From Fen-455 sp050012675 (GTDB lineage Bacteria > Actinomycetota > Acidimicrobiia > Acidimicrobiales > Bog-793), in assembly GCA_050012675.1 (NCBI GenBank), contig JBEKGS010000001.1, positions 1 to 64,000 on the forward strand: 64,000 bases of DNA, in the 5' to 3' direction. The position numbers and the translations under genes were made by a program. Numbering within the stretch: the stretch's first letter is position 1; the number at the start of each line of letters is the position of its first letter. The notes beneath the pieces were generated by a model. The model saw only the letters and a program-made list of their open reading frames with translations, did not search any database and was not told where the DNA came from. Positions 16,229 through 25,599 of the stretch are shown in pieces.

Positions 16229-17229
16229 GCAAGACGGCGACGTCGCTTCTCGAGGTGCGTGACCTGGCGGTTCACTTTCGCGTGCGAAAGGGTCTCGCGG
16301 CCTCGCGCGCTGTGAAGGCCGTCGACGGAGTCTCCTTCGACCTGATGGCCGGCCACACGCTCGGTATCGCCGGTGAGTCCGGCTCAGGCAAGAGCACTGT
16401 CGCCCGCACGCTCGTGCGCATCGTCCGTCCCACTGGCGGAACAATCGCCTTTGACGGTGCCGAGGTGGCGAACCTGCGGGGCCAGCCACTCAAGCGGTAC
16501 CGGCGTCGGATGCAGATGATCTACCAGGACCCCTATGACTCTCTTGACCCGCGTATGTCGGTGCTCGAGGTCATCGGCGAGGCCCTGACGGTGCGCGGAC
16601 TACCGAAGAATCAGCACACAGGCGAGGTTGAGCGGCTCCTCGGCCGTGTCAACTTGCCCGTCTCGGTCGCCACACGCTTCCCGGGACAGCTCTCGGGCGG
16701 TCAACGCCAGCGCGTGTCGATCGCTCGGGCTCTTGCGGTGAACCCTGAGATCATCATCTGCGATGAAGCCGTAGCCGCACTCGACGTCTCGATCCGCGCG
16801 CAGATCCTGAATCTGTTGAAGGACATCCAGCGCGACACCGGTGTGGGCTATCTCTTCATCTCGCACGACCTGTCGACGCTGCGCTTCATGGCGCATCGTG
16901 TCGCCATCATGTACGTCGGGCGAGTCGTCGAGTACGGCACCAGCGAGGAGGTCTTGACCAATCCGCTGCACCCCTACACCAAGGCCCTCATCGCTGCGGT
17001 GCCGAGTGTCACCTCGCGGGGGCGACTCCGCCTCAAGTTGCGGGGAGAGCCCCCGGACCCGGGCGATCCGCCCTCAGGCTGTCCCTTCCATCCGCGTTGC
17101 CCTGAGGCGATCGACGAGTGCCGCCGTGTGCGCCCCGACCTGGTCGCCGTCCCCGGGGGCCAGTCGGTGGCATGCCATGTGGTGTTCCGTTCGCGCCCGA
17201 GCGTGCAAGCCCCAGGGTGGCCGGCGTGA
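16225..17229 (+). CDS. Peptide ABC transporter ATPase, OppF/DppF type
   Basis: A 334-residue second ATPase. Walker A is GESGSGKS (about 53-60) and the signature LSGGQRQRV. The Walker B region reads IIICDEAVAALD, with Ala-Val in place of the usual Pro-Thr after DE. The C-terminal oligopeptide domain ends with a CPFHPRCPEAIDEC motif. It starts at GTG 16225 inside the previous stop (GTGA overlap), and its own stop is overlapped by the next gene. It pairs with the OppD-type ATPase under the two permeases. Confidence 0.9.
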   Translation: MSKTATSLLEVRDLAVHFRVRKGLAASRAVKAVDGVSFDLMAGHTLGIAGESGSGKSTVARTLVRIVRPTGGTIAFDGAEVANLRGQPLKRYRRRMQMIYQDPYDSLDPRMSVLEVIGEALTVRGLPKNQHTGEVERLLGRVNLPVSVATRFPGQLSGGQRQRVSIARALAVNPEIIICDEAVAALDVSIRAQILNLLKDIQRDTGVGYLFISHDLSTLRFMAHRVAIMYVGRVVEYGTSEEVLTNPLHPYTKALIAAVPSVTSRGRLRLKLRGEPPDPGDPPSGCPFHPRCPEAIDECRRVRPDLVAVPGGQSVACHVVFRSRPSVQAPGWPA

Positions 17230-18158
17230 TCAACCTGCCCGAGAACGAGATCGTCCCTGACTTGGTCGGCATCGAGCCCGTCGTGCTCAGCCAACCCAAC
17301 TTCTGGAGCCGAGCCGGCAAGAGCCTGTTGCACGACCCCGTTGCGCTGTGCTCGGTGCTATTCATCTTGCTGCTCGTGGTCGTCGCGGTGTTCGCGCCGT
17401 GGATCGCGCCCTACAACCCGTTGCGTGAGTTCGCCAACGGCCTCTCGGAGGTGGGCGCGCCGGTGGCACCGAACAGTCACTTCCTCCTCGGCACCGACGA
17501 GGCCGGTCGCGACGTGCTTTCGCGTCTGATTTTCGGCGCGCGGGTTTCGCTATTGGTTGGCGTGGTCGCGACCGCCCTCGCCTCGACGATCGGTGTGCTG
17601 ATCGGAGCCGTCGCCGGCTACGTCGGCGGGGTCACCGAGTCGGTTCTCATGCGTTTCACCGACATGGTGCTGTCGTTCCCGATTCTGCTCTTCTGTGTGG
17701 CCCTGATCGCGGTAACGGGCCCGAGCACTCGCAACGTGGTCCTCGTCATCGCCTTCGCGTACTGGACTTACCTGGCGCGTGTGGTGCGCGGCCAGGTGCT
17801 CTCGCTCAAAGAGCGCGAGTTCGTCACCGCAGCGCGCACGCTCGGCGTCGGGCACTTCAAGATCATCTTCAAACACGTCATGCCCCACCTGATGCCGACG
17901 ATCATCGTCTACGGCACCCTCGGGGTTGCGACGTCGATCCTCATTGAGGCCTCCCTCTCCTTTCTTGGCATCGGGGTGCCTCTGCCCCAGGCTTCGTGGG
18001 GCGGGATGATCTCCGAGGGGCAGCAGTACTTCCAGACTGCGCCGTGGCTTCTGATCGCGCCTGGCGTGGCGCTGATCCTGACGGTGCTCTCGATCAATCT
18101 GGCGGGCGACTGGCTGACCGATGTGCTGGACGCGACGAGGCGGGAGATCGGGCGATGA
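17226..18158 (+). CDS. Peptide ABC transporter permease, DppC type
   Basis: A 310-residue inner-membrane permease. It begins at GTG 17226, overlapping the previous stop by 4 bp, with a cytoplasmic N-terminal segment of about 35 residues before the first helix. The large periplasmic loop carries HFLLGTDEAGRDVLSRLIFG, the DppC hallmark, followed by five helices and the EAA loop (EFVTAARTLGVGHFKIIFKH, about 200-219). The end, LAGDWLTDVLDATRR, is typical of the family. It comes before the DppB-type gene, the reverse of the usual B-C order. Confidence 0.92.
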   Translation: MINLPENEIVPDLVGIEPVVLSQPNFWSRAGKSLLHDPVALCSVLFILLLVVVAVFAPWIAPYNPLREFANGLSEVGAPVAPNSHFLLGTDEAGRDVLSRLIFGARVSLLVGVVATALASTIGVLIGAVAGYVGGVTESVLMRFTDMVLSFPILLFCVALIAVTGPSTRNVVLVIAFAYWTYLARVVRGQVLSLKEREFVTAARTLGVGHFKIIFKHVMPHLMPTIIVYGTLGVATSILIEASLSFLGIGVPLPQASWGGMISEGQQYFQTAPWLLIAPGVALILTVLSINLAGDWLTDVLDATRREIGR

Positions 18159-19093
18159 TCGGGTGGCTCGTCCGACGGTTCCTGCAGATGCTGCTGGTGG
18201 TTTTCGGCGTCGTGTCGCTTGCTTTCGTCTTCGCCTTCCTTGTGCCGGCCAATCCCGCCCGTATGGTTGCGGGTCCTCAGGCAAGCCCCGTGGCGGTCGC
18301 CTCCATTGCCCGCCAACTCGGCCTCGACCGCTCTGTATGGTCGCAGTACCTGAGTTTTCTTGCCCGTCTGGCTCACGGCAACCTCGGGGTCTCCTTCGTC
18401 CTCGAGGGTCGCACCGTGGCCAGCGAGATCTGGGGGGCGCTGCCCTACACGGCTTTTTTGGCGCTCGGCGGAGTCATCTGGGAGATCGTGCTCGGTGTCC
18501 CCACGGGCATCATCGCCGCCTACAGGCCACGCAGCCTCATCGACCGCGCGACCACCCTCGGCGCGCTCTTCGGGCTTTCCGCTCCACCGTTCTGGCTGGG
18601 ACTGATGCTGATCTACTTCCTCGCCTACAAGGTCTCGCTCTTTCCGCTCAACGGCGTGGGTCACCCTCTCATCTGGTACATGGTCCTGCCGAGCTTCACC
18701 CTCGGGGTCGGCGGGGCGGCCTTCTACTCACGCATGGTGCGCACCACGATGCTCCAGGTTCTGCGCTCGCCGTTCATCGAGTTCGTCCGCCTGAAGGGCA
18801 TGCCGGAACGCACCATCCTTTTCCGCCACGTGTTGCGTCACGCCTTGACCCCGGTCGTCACGATGCTCGGGATGGACCTGGGATATTTCCTGGGCGGGGT
18901 TCTCATCATCGAGTCGATCTTCGGGATTCCCGGAGTGGGCCAACTGGCCTACAACTCCATCTCCACCCTTGACATCCCGATGATCACGGGCACCGTGCTG
19001 GTGGCGGCCGTGTTCATGGTGGTCATGAGCTTCATCGTCGATGTGACCTACACCTTCATCGACCCGCGCGTGAGGTTGAGCCGTGCCAAGTGA
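18155..19093 (+). CDS. Peptide ABC transporter permease, DppB type
   Basis: A 312-residue permease with six helices, starting at ATG 18155 (ATGA overlap with the previous gene). N-terminal WLVRRFLQMLLVVFGV is the usual first helix; the EAA loop reads EFVRLKGMPERTILFRHVLR (about 206-225), and GGVLIIESIFGIPGVGQL is the conserved late helix. The C-terminus (YTFIDPRVRL) matches the family. With the DppC-type protein it forms the membrane channel of the importer. Confidence 0.92.
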   Translation: MIGWLVRRFLQMLLVVFGVVSLAFVFAFLVPANPARMVAGPQASPVAVASIARQLGLDRSVWSQYLSFLARLAHGNLGVSFVLEGRTVASEIWGALPYTAFLALGGVIWEIVLGVPTGIIAAYRPRSLIDRATTLGALFGLSAPPFWLGLMLIYFLAYKVSLFPLNGVGHPLIWYMVLPSFTLGVGGAAFYSRMVRTTMLQVLRSPFIEFVRLKGMPERTILFRHVLRHALTPVVTMLGMDLGYFLGGVLIIESIFGIPGVGQLAYNSISTLDIPMITGTVLVAAVFMVVMSFIVDVTYTFIDPRVRLSRAK

Positions 19094-19195
19094 CACCGGC
19101 CCGTGCGGTCACCCTCGCTCTTCTGGGCGCCCCACGGCGCTGATCCCTCGACAACTGATCTGTCCACGCTGGTGGTGCAGGAAGGAGCAATGAAA

Positions 19196-20326
19196 ATGAG
19201 CAAGAAGGAAGTCCGGGTCGCAGTCATCGGAGCCGGCCGATGGGCCGAGCGCGCGCACATCCCTGGATGGCAGCGCGACGAACGTGTCGAGGTGGCCGCC
19301 GTCGTTGACGTCAACCCGGCGCTCGTCAAAGAGACGGCTGATCGTTTCGGCATCGCTCGCGCGGTGAGCGACTACCGCGACGTGCTCGACGACCCAAACA
19401 TCGACGTCGTGGACGTGACCACGGGCAACGACACGCATTTTGAGATCTCGTGGGCTTCCCTAGAGGCCGGCAAGCACGTGCTTTGTGAAAAGCCGGTGCA
19501 CCACGACGCGCGCGAGACCTCGCGCGCCGCGGCTCTGGCCGAGGCGAAGGGCCTGAAGACCAAGCTCGGCTTCACGTTCCGCTATGCGCCGGCGATCCAG
19601 TACGCCAAGGACCTGATCGACGAGGGCTTCGTCGGCGTGCCCTACATCTTCAACGGCTACGAGCAGAACAGCCAGTGGATCGACCCGTCGACGCCGCTTC
19701 GCCAGGCCGAGGACGCTCCCGGAGACGACAACGAGATCGCAGTCTCATCCATCGAGGGCTATGGCGCGCCGACCATCGACATAATGCACTGGTGGGTCAA
19801 GAGCCGAATCACCAACGTCGTGGGCACGATGCGCAACTTCGTTCCCGAGCGTGTCCTGCGCTCGAGCGGGAAGATGGAGCGGATCAATATCGACGACGGC
19901 GACATGTGGATCTGCGAGTTCGAGGACGACGTCATCGCCTCTATGCAGTCGTCCTACGTCACGGTGGGCAACTACCCGGGCATCGAGGTGCGCCTGTACG
20001 GATCTGAGGGTGCCGTGATAGTCCGCCTGGTCGAGGAGTTCGGCATCTGCCAGACCATCAAGACGGCCACAAAGAACTCGGTGGAGTTCGTCGAGCGGGA
20101 GATCCCCGAGCGCTACTTCCCGAGCGGCGGAACCAGCCGGGAGCAGTGGCCTTCGCTGTTCTACTCGAACCTGATAGGCAACTTCGTCGACGAGATTGTC
20201 GGACAGGCGCCCGAGGCTCAGGGAGACTTCGCCCAGGGCGCGCTGGTCCAGCGAACCATCAACGCCTTCGAGCGCTCGTTCCGACAGCGGCGCTGGGTGC
20301 ATTTCAGCGAGGTCGAGGGTGCCTGA
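19196..20326 (+). CDS. Gfo/Idh/MocA family NAD(P)-dependent oxidoreductase
   Basis: A 376-residue dehydrogenase-like protein: an N-terminal Rossmann fold (VAVIGAGRWAERAHIPGW, residues 8-25) with the conserved CEKPVHHD carrying the active-site Lys, followed by the alpha/beta dimerisation and substrate domain. The second ATG (19196) has GGAG at an eight-base distance and is preferred over the ATG at 19190. Members oxidise or reduce sugars, inositols, amino-linked carbohydrates or imine-like intermediates. It lies 102 bp after the permease gene and overlaps tldD by 8 bp, so it should act on the transported compound or its breakdown product. The substrate is unknown. Confidence 0.88.
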   Translation: MSKKEVRVAVIGAGRWAERAHIPGWQRDERVEVAAVVDVNPALVKETADRFGIARAVSDYRDVLDDPNIDVVDVTTGNDTHFEISWASLEAGKHVLCEKPVHHDARETSRAAALAEAKGLKTKLGFTFRYAPAIQYAKDLIDEGFVGVPYIFNGYEQNSQWIDPSTPLRQAEDAPGDDNEIAVSSIEGYGAPTIDIMHWWVKSRITNVVGTMRNFVPERVLRSSGKMERINIDDGDMWICEFEDDVIASMQSSYVTVGNYPGIEVRLYGSEGAVIVRLVEEFGICQTIKTATKNSVEFVEREIPERYFPSGGTSREQWPSLFYSNLIGNFVDEIVGQAPEAQGDFAQGALVQRTINAFERSFRQRRWVHFSEVEGA

Positions 20327-21812
20327 AACGACTCTGCTGGCCGCCCACCAGTGGGGCGAGCTGGACCGGGCCTCGGCGATGCCGCTTTTGCGTGGCGTCG
20401 TCGCCGAGGCTGAGACCGCCGGTGCGGAGTTCTGCGACGTCCGCCTCTCTGAGACCGAGGAGCTGCGCCTTTACGCCGTCTCCGAACAGGCGCCCGACGA
20501 GCGTCTCGAGAGCCACGCGGGCATCGGAGCACGGGTGCTGGTGGACGGCGTGTGGGGCTTCGCCTCCGAGCCGCTACGTGACGATGACGACGCCCGTCTT
20601 GTGGCGCGCGCGGCAATCGCCAACGCGCGTGCCGCAAGTGAGGTCGCCGGCGCGCGGGTGACGCTTCCCCCGCGTGAAGCTGAGCTCGGTCTCTACCAGA
20701 CTGACGTCGACATCGACCCGTTCCTCGTCAGCCCAGCTGAGCGGGAGCAGCTTGTCGTTGAGACGATGCGCGCCGCGGGCGGCCAACGCGGCGTCGTGCG
20801 CGTGCAGGCGGGGGTGAACGCCAAGCGTCAGCACCGCTTCTTCGCCAACTCCGAGGGCTCGCTCCAAGAACAGCACTTCGTGGAGTCCGGCGGCATGGTG
20901 CTGGCCGTTGCAGCCGACGGTCACCTCGCTCAGCGACGCAGCTACCCCAATTCCTTCCACGGCAACACCGCTGCCGCCGGCTGGGAGTACGTTCTCGGCC
21001 TAGATCTTGTCAACCAGGCCGAGCGCGTCGGCATCGAAGCCGTTCAGTTGCTGAGCGCCCCCGTGGTGGCCTCGGGCTACTCCTCGCTGGTGATCGGTCC
21101 GGCCCAGATGGCGTTGCAGATCCACGAATCGACGGGCCACGCCATTGAGCTCGACCGTATCCTCGGCGACGAGGCCAACTTCGCGGGTCGTTCCTTCATC
21201 ACCCGGGACGCCGTCGGGAAGCTTCGTTACGGCTCACCAGCGGTCAACATCGTCGCCGACGCGACTGTGCGTGGGACACGGGGCAGCTTCATGTTCGACG
21301 ATGAGGGTACTCGCACGGTCCCGACGACCCTGATCGGCGAAGGGGTCGTGCGCAACTTTCTTTCGAGCCGGGACAGCGCGGCACGCCAGGGACTCACCTC
21401 CTCGGGGGCAGCGCGCTCGGACGGCTGGGCCTACCTCCCGTTGTGCTTTGCCACCAACGTCTTTCTCCAGCCCGGCGAGGGTTCGACCGACGAGCTCCTG
21501 GAGCGAATGGGCGACGGCTACTACATCGACGACAACCGCAGCTGGTCCATCGACTCAATGCGATGGAACTTCCAGTTCGGGACCGAGATCGCCTGGGAGG
21601 TCCGTAAGGGCAGGAGAACTCGTCTGGTGCGGGACTTCTCCTACGGCGGCTTGACGCCGGAATTCTGGGGCTCGGTCGAGGCGTCCGCCGGGCCCGAGGC
21701 CTTTCGCACCTTCGGGATGCCCTGTGGCAAGGGCGAGCCCAAGCAATGGGGCTTTCTCTCTCACGGGGCCGCTCCCACCCTGGTACGCGACGTCAAGATC
21801 GGAGTCTCATGA
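20319..21812 (+). CDS. TldD-type metallopeptidase catalytic subunit
   Basis: A 497-residue TldD-family protein with the zinc-binding HExxxH motif HESTGHAIELD (H269, E270, H274), so it is the catalytic member of a TldD/TldE heterodimer. Two copies of the family's FANSEG-type surface loop and a Gly-rich C-terminal zone are seen. In enterobacteria TldD/TldE cleave unfolded peptides, for example the leader of microcin B17 and the antitoxin CcdA; that is family knowledge, not proof of a substrate here. GTG 20319 lies inside the end of the preceding gene. It is followed by tldE with an ATGA overlap. Cytoplasmic, with no signal peptide. Confidence 0.92.
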   Translation: MPETTLLAAHQWGELDRASAMPLLRGVVAEAETAGAEFCDVRLSETEELRLYAVSEQAPDERLESHAGIGARVLVDGVWGFASEPLRDDDDARLVARAAIANARAASEVAGARVTLPPREAELGLYQTDVDIDPFLVSPAEREQLVVETMRAAGGQRGVVRVQAGVNAKRQHRFFANSEGSLQEQHFVESGGMVLAVAADGHLAQRRSYPNSFHGNTAAAGWEYVLGLDLVNQAERVGIEAVQLLSAPVVASGYSSLVIGPAQMALQIHESTGHAIELDRILGDEANFAGRSFITRDAVGKLRYGSPAVNIVADATVRGTRGSFMFDDEGTRTVPTTLIGEGVVRNFLSSRDSAARQGLTSSGAARSDGWAYLPLCFATNVFLQPGEGSTDELLERMGDGYYIDDNRSWSIDSMRWNFQFGTEIAWEVRKGRRTRLVRDFSYGGLTPEFWGSVEASAGPEAFRTFGMPCGKGEPKQWGFLSHGAAPTLVRDVKIGVS

Positions 21813-23191
21813 GCCTCGGGACATGGTTCGGGGCCGACCAGTTGCTCACGACGCTCGAGGCGGCGCTCGCAGGCAGCCCTGCCGACCAGGTGGAGATCTC
21901 TGCCACCAGTCGGGTGGGTCACCATACGCGCTTTGCCGCTGAGCGGATCCACCAGGCACAAACGATCATCGAGTGCCAGGTGTTGGTGCGCGCAGTGGTG
22001 GGCACCGGTAGCGCGCGCGTGGCCGTGAACTCCCTTCATCTGGTGCCGCGTGCCGTTGCCGAGGCCAGCGCCCTGGCACGTTCGCGAGACGGGCTGGAGG
22101 GCGCCGAGGTGCCCTATGACGTTGCCGCGGGCCAGATCGACTGCGACACGACGGGTCTGTGGGTCGAAGCAACGGCCGCCTGGGACGTCGGCGCGCGCTC
22201 GCGTCTCGCCGGAATCGTCATGGCCGCGGCTCAGCAGGCCGGGGGCACGGTGAACGGCACCTTGACGGCGGCTTCGAGCGAGCTCGCGGTCGTGACCAGT
22301 CGGGGCGTACGTGCCCACGGGGCGGCCACCGAGGCAGGTTTCACCATGACTATCCGCTTCGGGGAGGCCTCGTCGTACATCGGTGACCTCTCGCGCGACG
22401 CCGGCACCTTGAACGTGCAGCACCGCGCGCTCGAGGCGATCGCCGCCACGGCGCAGGTGCGCGAGGTGGTTCCCGTGCCCGACGGGGTCCACGACGTCGT
22501 CTTCGGACCGCTCGCCGCCGGGGAACTGGTCGGCTTCGTGCCTGACTTCGGCTTCACGGCCCCGGCCCTCAGAGCTGGCATCGGTCTCGTGGCCCAACAC
22601 GGTGGCGAAATCGTGGCACCGGAGTTTGTCACGATCGCCGATGACGCGCGCGCCGGGGTCGGACTGCCGTTCCCCTTCGACTTCGAGGGCAGTGCCAAGA
22701 AGAGCGTTGTGCTCATCGATCGCGGTCGTGTGGGCGCGGCGGTGAGCGATCGGGCGAGCGCTTCGATGACCGACGGGATGTCGACCGGCCACGCCTCGAT
22801 CGGCCGAGAGCAATCGCCCGAGCCTGCTTGTGCCAACCTTGTCATGGCGTCGGGCACTCAGAGCGAGGACGAGCTCGTCGCCGGCATCGAGCGGGGCCTG
22901 TACGTGCAGCGTCTTTGGTACAACCGCCTTGTCGATGCTGAAGCCGGCACCGTCGTTGGCACCAGCCGCGACGCCTGCTTCCTGATCGAGAACGGCAGGC
23001 GCACCGAGGCCTTGGCCGGCGGGCGGTTCAATGAGAGCATCATCGAGGCGTTACGCCGCACGGACGCGCTGAGCAGCCTGCGCTACAGCCAGCCGATACC
23101 GAACCTCTGGAACAGCTGCATCACCGCGCCGGCCATGCGCGTACGCGGCTTTTGCTTCGGCACGCGCACAAGGAGAGAGGAAGGCTCGTGA
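21809..23191 (+). CDS. TldE/PmbA-type metallopeptidase partner subunit
   Basis: A 460-residue paralogue of TldD without an HExxxH motif, as expected of the non-catalytic TldE/PmbA partner. The start at ATG 21809 overlaps the tldD stop by 4 bp and has GGAG eight bases before it. The domain order follows the family: the N-terminal half (1-230) and the C-terminal half containing GIERGLYVQRLWYNRLVD and GTSRDACFLIENG (about 375-400). The pair would form a protease with a closed central cavity that admits small unfolded peptides. Its place after a peptide importer suggests that imported peptides are its substrates. Confidence 0.88.
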   Translation: MSLGTWFGADQLLTTLEAALAGSPADQVEISATSRVGHHTRFAAERIHQAQTIIECQVLVRAVVGTGSARVAVNSLHLVPRAVAEASALARSRDGLEGAEVPYDVAAGQIDCDTTGLWVEATAAWDVGARSRLAGIVMAAAQQAGGTVNGTLTAASSELAVVTSRGVRAHGAATEAGFTMTIRFGEASSYIGDLSRDAGTLNVQHRALEAIAATAQVREVVPVPDGVHDVVFGPLAAGELVGFVPDFGFTAPALRAGIGLVAQHGGEIVAPEFVTIADDARAGVGLPFPFDFEGSAKKSVVLIDRGRVGAAVSDRASASMTDGMSTGHASIGREQSPEPACANLVMASGTQSEDELVAGIERGLYVQRLWYNRLVDAEAGTVVGTSRDACFLIENGRRTEALAGGRFNESIIEALRRTDALSSLRYSQPIPNLWNSCITAPAMRVRGFCFGTRTRREEGS

Positions 23192-24069
23192 ACGTCGCCA
23201 GCAACGTTGACCGCCTCTTGACCCAGGTGCTCGCCGGCGAGGTCTGGCCGCCCCTCGCGGACCGTAACGGTTTTCGGATCGACCCGGAGGGGCGAGCCTT
23301 TTTTCTGCCCGGCATGGGCGGGGTCACTCTCGACGTGCACGTCGGCGATCCGGCGACTGGTTACGCCGGCGACCACGTCGAGCCCGGGCTCTCGGTACGT
23401 CACCGCGACCCGGCTGCCAACTACGCCCTCCAGTACCTGAGTTGTATCGGCAATCGTGTCGAGGTGACGTCGGGACCTGCCAAAGGCGCCGCCGGCTTCG
23501 TTATCGGTCAGCATGCCTACGTGCTTGTGGACATGGACAGTGATGACATGCGCCATGTCACCGCGGGAGACCAGGTCAGCGTCTTTGCCGTGGGACAAGG
23601 TCTTGTTCTTCACGACCACCCCGAGGTGGTGGTGAAGAACTGTTCGCCGGCGCTGTTGGCGGCACTCCAGGCAGGCACGACTTCGACGGGCCAACTGGAG
23701 GTTCATGTCAGCGCCGTTGTCCCGCCAGAGGCGATCGGCGCCGGGGCCGGAATGGCTTCGGAGTACGCCAACACCGACCTGATGGGCGCCTATGCAGGAA
23801 TGGGCGAGGATCTCTCGCTCGGACTGGAGGTCCTGCGCGTCGGTGACGTGGTGGCGCTCACGGACCAAGACCACCGGTTCGGTAGGGGCTACCGTGAGAA
23901 CTGGACGACCGTCGGCGTCATCTCGACTGCGAGCTGCCTGCTCTACGGCCACGGGCCCGGTCCCTCTTCGATCATGAGCGGTCCGGCCGGTGCCTTCAAG
24001 GTCGTCATTGATGATTCGGCGAATCTGAGCTCTTTCAACCTCGGACAACCAAGGGGCACCCGTGAGTGA
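23188..24069 (+). CDS. DUF4438 domain protein A
   Basis: A 293-residue single-domain protein of the DUF4438 family, whose function I believe is not established. Motifs shared with its neighbour are GDHVEPG (about 72-78), LSCIGNRVEV, GDQVSV, GQGLVL, GYRENWTTVGV (about 240-250) and YGHGPG followed by MSGPAGAF near the C-terminus. The conserved His and Asp residues in GDH and GHGPG could bind a metal or catalyse a reaction. GTG 23188 overlaps the tldE stop by 4 bp, which gives strong translational coupling. There is no signal peptide or membrane segment. It is the first of a tandem paralogous pair. Confidence 0.8.
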   Translation: MNVASNVDRLLTQVLAGEVWPPLADRNGFRIDPEGRAFFLPGMGGVTLDVHVGDPATGYAGDHVEPGLSVRHRDPAANYALQYLSCIGNRVEVTSGPAKGAAGFVIGQHAYVLVDMDSDDMRHVTAGDQVSVFAVGQGLVLHDHPEVVVKNCSPALLAALQAGTTSTGQLEVHVSAVVPPEAIGAGAGMASEYANTDLMGAYAGMGEDLSLGLEVLRVGDVVALTDQDHRFGRGYRENWTTVGVISTASCLLYGHGPGPSSIMSGPAGAFKVVIDDSANLSSFNLGQPRGTRE

Positions 24070-24934
24070 GGTCAAGGTGGTCAGAGTCAACCTGCTGGGC
24101 CACGTGGACCAGGGCGAGGTCGGCACCGAGCCCTACCGTGTGGATCGCGACGGGCGGTCCTACGTGGCCGTCGGCGACGGCGGCACGGTGCTCGGACTGC
24201 GACTCGGGGAGAGCGTTTTTCGCCATGTCGGCGACCACGCCGCGCCCGGCGTCTGTCTCGTGCACCCGAGCGACGACGCCCGCCATGCCCTTGTGGGCCT
24301 GGCCTGTCTCGGCAATCGGGTCACCGTCCGTACCGGCCACGCGTTCGGCCATGTCGGAAGCGTGCTCGGCAAGCGCGGCGGCGGCCAGCGAGTGATCGCA
24401 GTTTTCCCTCAGGATGTTCTCGCCCGCCTACGGCCGGGCGACCAGGTTGCCCTCTTGAGCTGTGGCCAGGGGGCCGCGGCGCCTGTGCCCGGGCTCACGC
24501 AGATGAATGTCGCCCCCGCGGCGCTCTCGCTGCTCGGGCTCACAGTGCAGGGTGACCGCCTAAAGGTGGGCGTGCGCGCCATGTTGCCGAGCCGCTTTGT
24601 GGGCAATGGGATCGGTCGGCCGATGGCGATGTGGGACGTCGACTTGCAGGTCGACTCTGACACATCAGCGACACGTTCCTTGTGCCTCGGCGATCTCGTG
24701 GCCATCAGTGACCTTGACGCTCGCACCAACGCCGGGTACCGGCGTAACTGGATGAGCGTCGGTGTCGTCGTGCACGGAGCGAGCCCCCAACCGGGACACG
24801 GACCGGGCGTTATGGTGGTCCTGAGCGGCCCGGCGGAGCTCTTCTCGGTGGGCGTCGAAGGTGAGGACCACCAGCCTCTGTCCGAGGAGAGGCTCATTTC
24901 TGCCGCGAAAGGCGAGGGACGCGATGATGCCTGA
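24062..24934 (+). CDS. DUF4438 domain protein B
   Basis: A 290-residue paralogue of the preceding protein, with the same landmarks in order: GDHAAPG (about 57-63), LACLGNRVTV, GDQVAL, GQGAAAP, GYRRNWMSVGV and PGHGPG followed by LSGPAELF. The two proteins are clearly divergent over most of their length, so the duplication is old and the two may form a heteromer or act on different substrates. GTG 24062 lies eight bases inside the end of gene A. The C-terminal 25 residues are a charged extension that A lacks. The GntR gene starts 11 bp before its stop. Confidence 0.8.
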   Translation: MSEVKVVRVNLLGHVDQGEVGTEPYRVDRDGRSYVAVGDGGTVLGLRLGESVFRHVGDHAAPGVCLVHPSDDARHALVGLACLGNRVTVRTGHAFGHVGSVLGKRGGGQRVIAVFPQDVLARLRPGDQVALLSCGQGAAAPVPGLTQMNVAPAALSLLGLTVQGDRLKVGVRAMLPSRFVGNGIGRPMAMWDVDLQVDSDTSATRSLCLGDLVAISDLDARTNAGYRRNWMSVGVVVHGASPQPGHGPGVMVVLSGPAELFSVGVEGEDHQPLSEERLISAAKGEGRDDA

Positions 24935-25592
24935 GATGAGAAGCTCCCCTGGAAGCCTGATCAACCGCGCTTCCCTGCCCGAGGTGGTCCACGACGAACT
25001 GCGCCGGCGCATCCTCAACGATGAGCTCGCGGCCGGCGAACGCTTGTTGGAGTCCAAGATTGCCGAGGAGTTCGGCGTGAGCCGCACCACGTTGCGCTCG
25101 GCCCTGCACGACCTGGCGAACGAGAACCTGGTGAAGATCAGCAAGCGTCGTGGGTGCTTCGTCGCGCGCATGGATGCTGCGGAGATCCAAGACACGTGCT
25201 TCGCTCGGTTCCTCCTCGAGGCCGGGGCCGCCTGCGACAAGCTGAACTGGATCACCCCCGAGGCGCTCGATGAGCTCGAGGCCCACGTGCAGGAGATGAA
25301 ACAGGCCGCGATAGTGGGCGATATGGCGGCGATCGTCGATGCGGACACCGATTTCCACGGGCGCATCGTCTCGGCCGGAGAACGCCTACGCGTGCGCGAT
25401 CTCTGGCACATGCTCGACGGGCAGATGGGCGCGTTGATGCGCTCGTCGTTCGAGCAGCAGGGCATCAACATGGACGATCTCGTCAAACGCCACGTCGATG
25501 TGATCGAGGCGTTGCGCTCGCGCAACGCGAAGGTGATCAGAGAGGCGATAAAGGACCACTACCTCGAGCGCCACATGCTCGACGGGGACTAG
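24924..25592 (+). CDS. GntR-family (FadR/FCD subfamily) transcriptional regulator
   Basis: A 222-residue regulator. Residues 10-80 form the GntR winged helix (VVHDELRRRILNDELAAGER, then EEFGVSRTTLRSALHDL), and residues 95-215 the all-helical FCD effector domain. Candidate metal ligands are the Asp/His of DADTDFHGRI and a later RHVDVIEAL. FCD regulators usually repress catabolic operons and release DNA when they bind a carboxylate or sugar-acid intermediate. Being inside the operon fits autoregulation, with the 20-bp inverted repeat at 13464-13483 as the likely target. ATG 24924 and ATG 24927 are both in range of GAGGGA; I use the first. Confidence 0.9.
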   Translation: MMPEMRSSPGSLINRASLPEVVHDELRRRILNDELAAGERLLESKIAEEFGVSRTTLRSALHDLANENLVKISKRRGCFVARMDAAEIQDTCFARFLLEAGAACDKLNWITPEALDELEAHVQEMKQAAIVGDMAAIVDADTDFHGRIVSAGERLRVRDLWHMLDGQMGALMRSSFEQQGINMDDLVKRHVDVIEALRSRNAKVIREAIKDHYLERHMLDGD

Positions 25593-25599
25593 CGCATAG

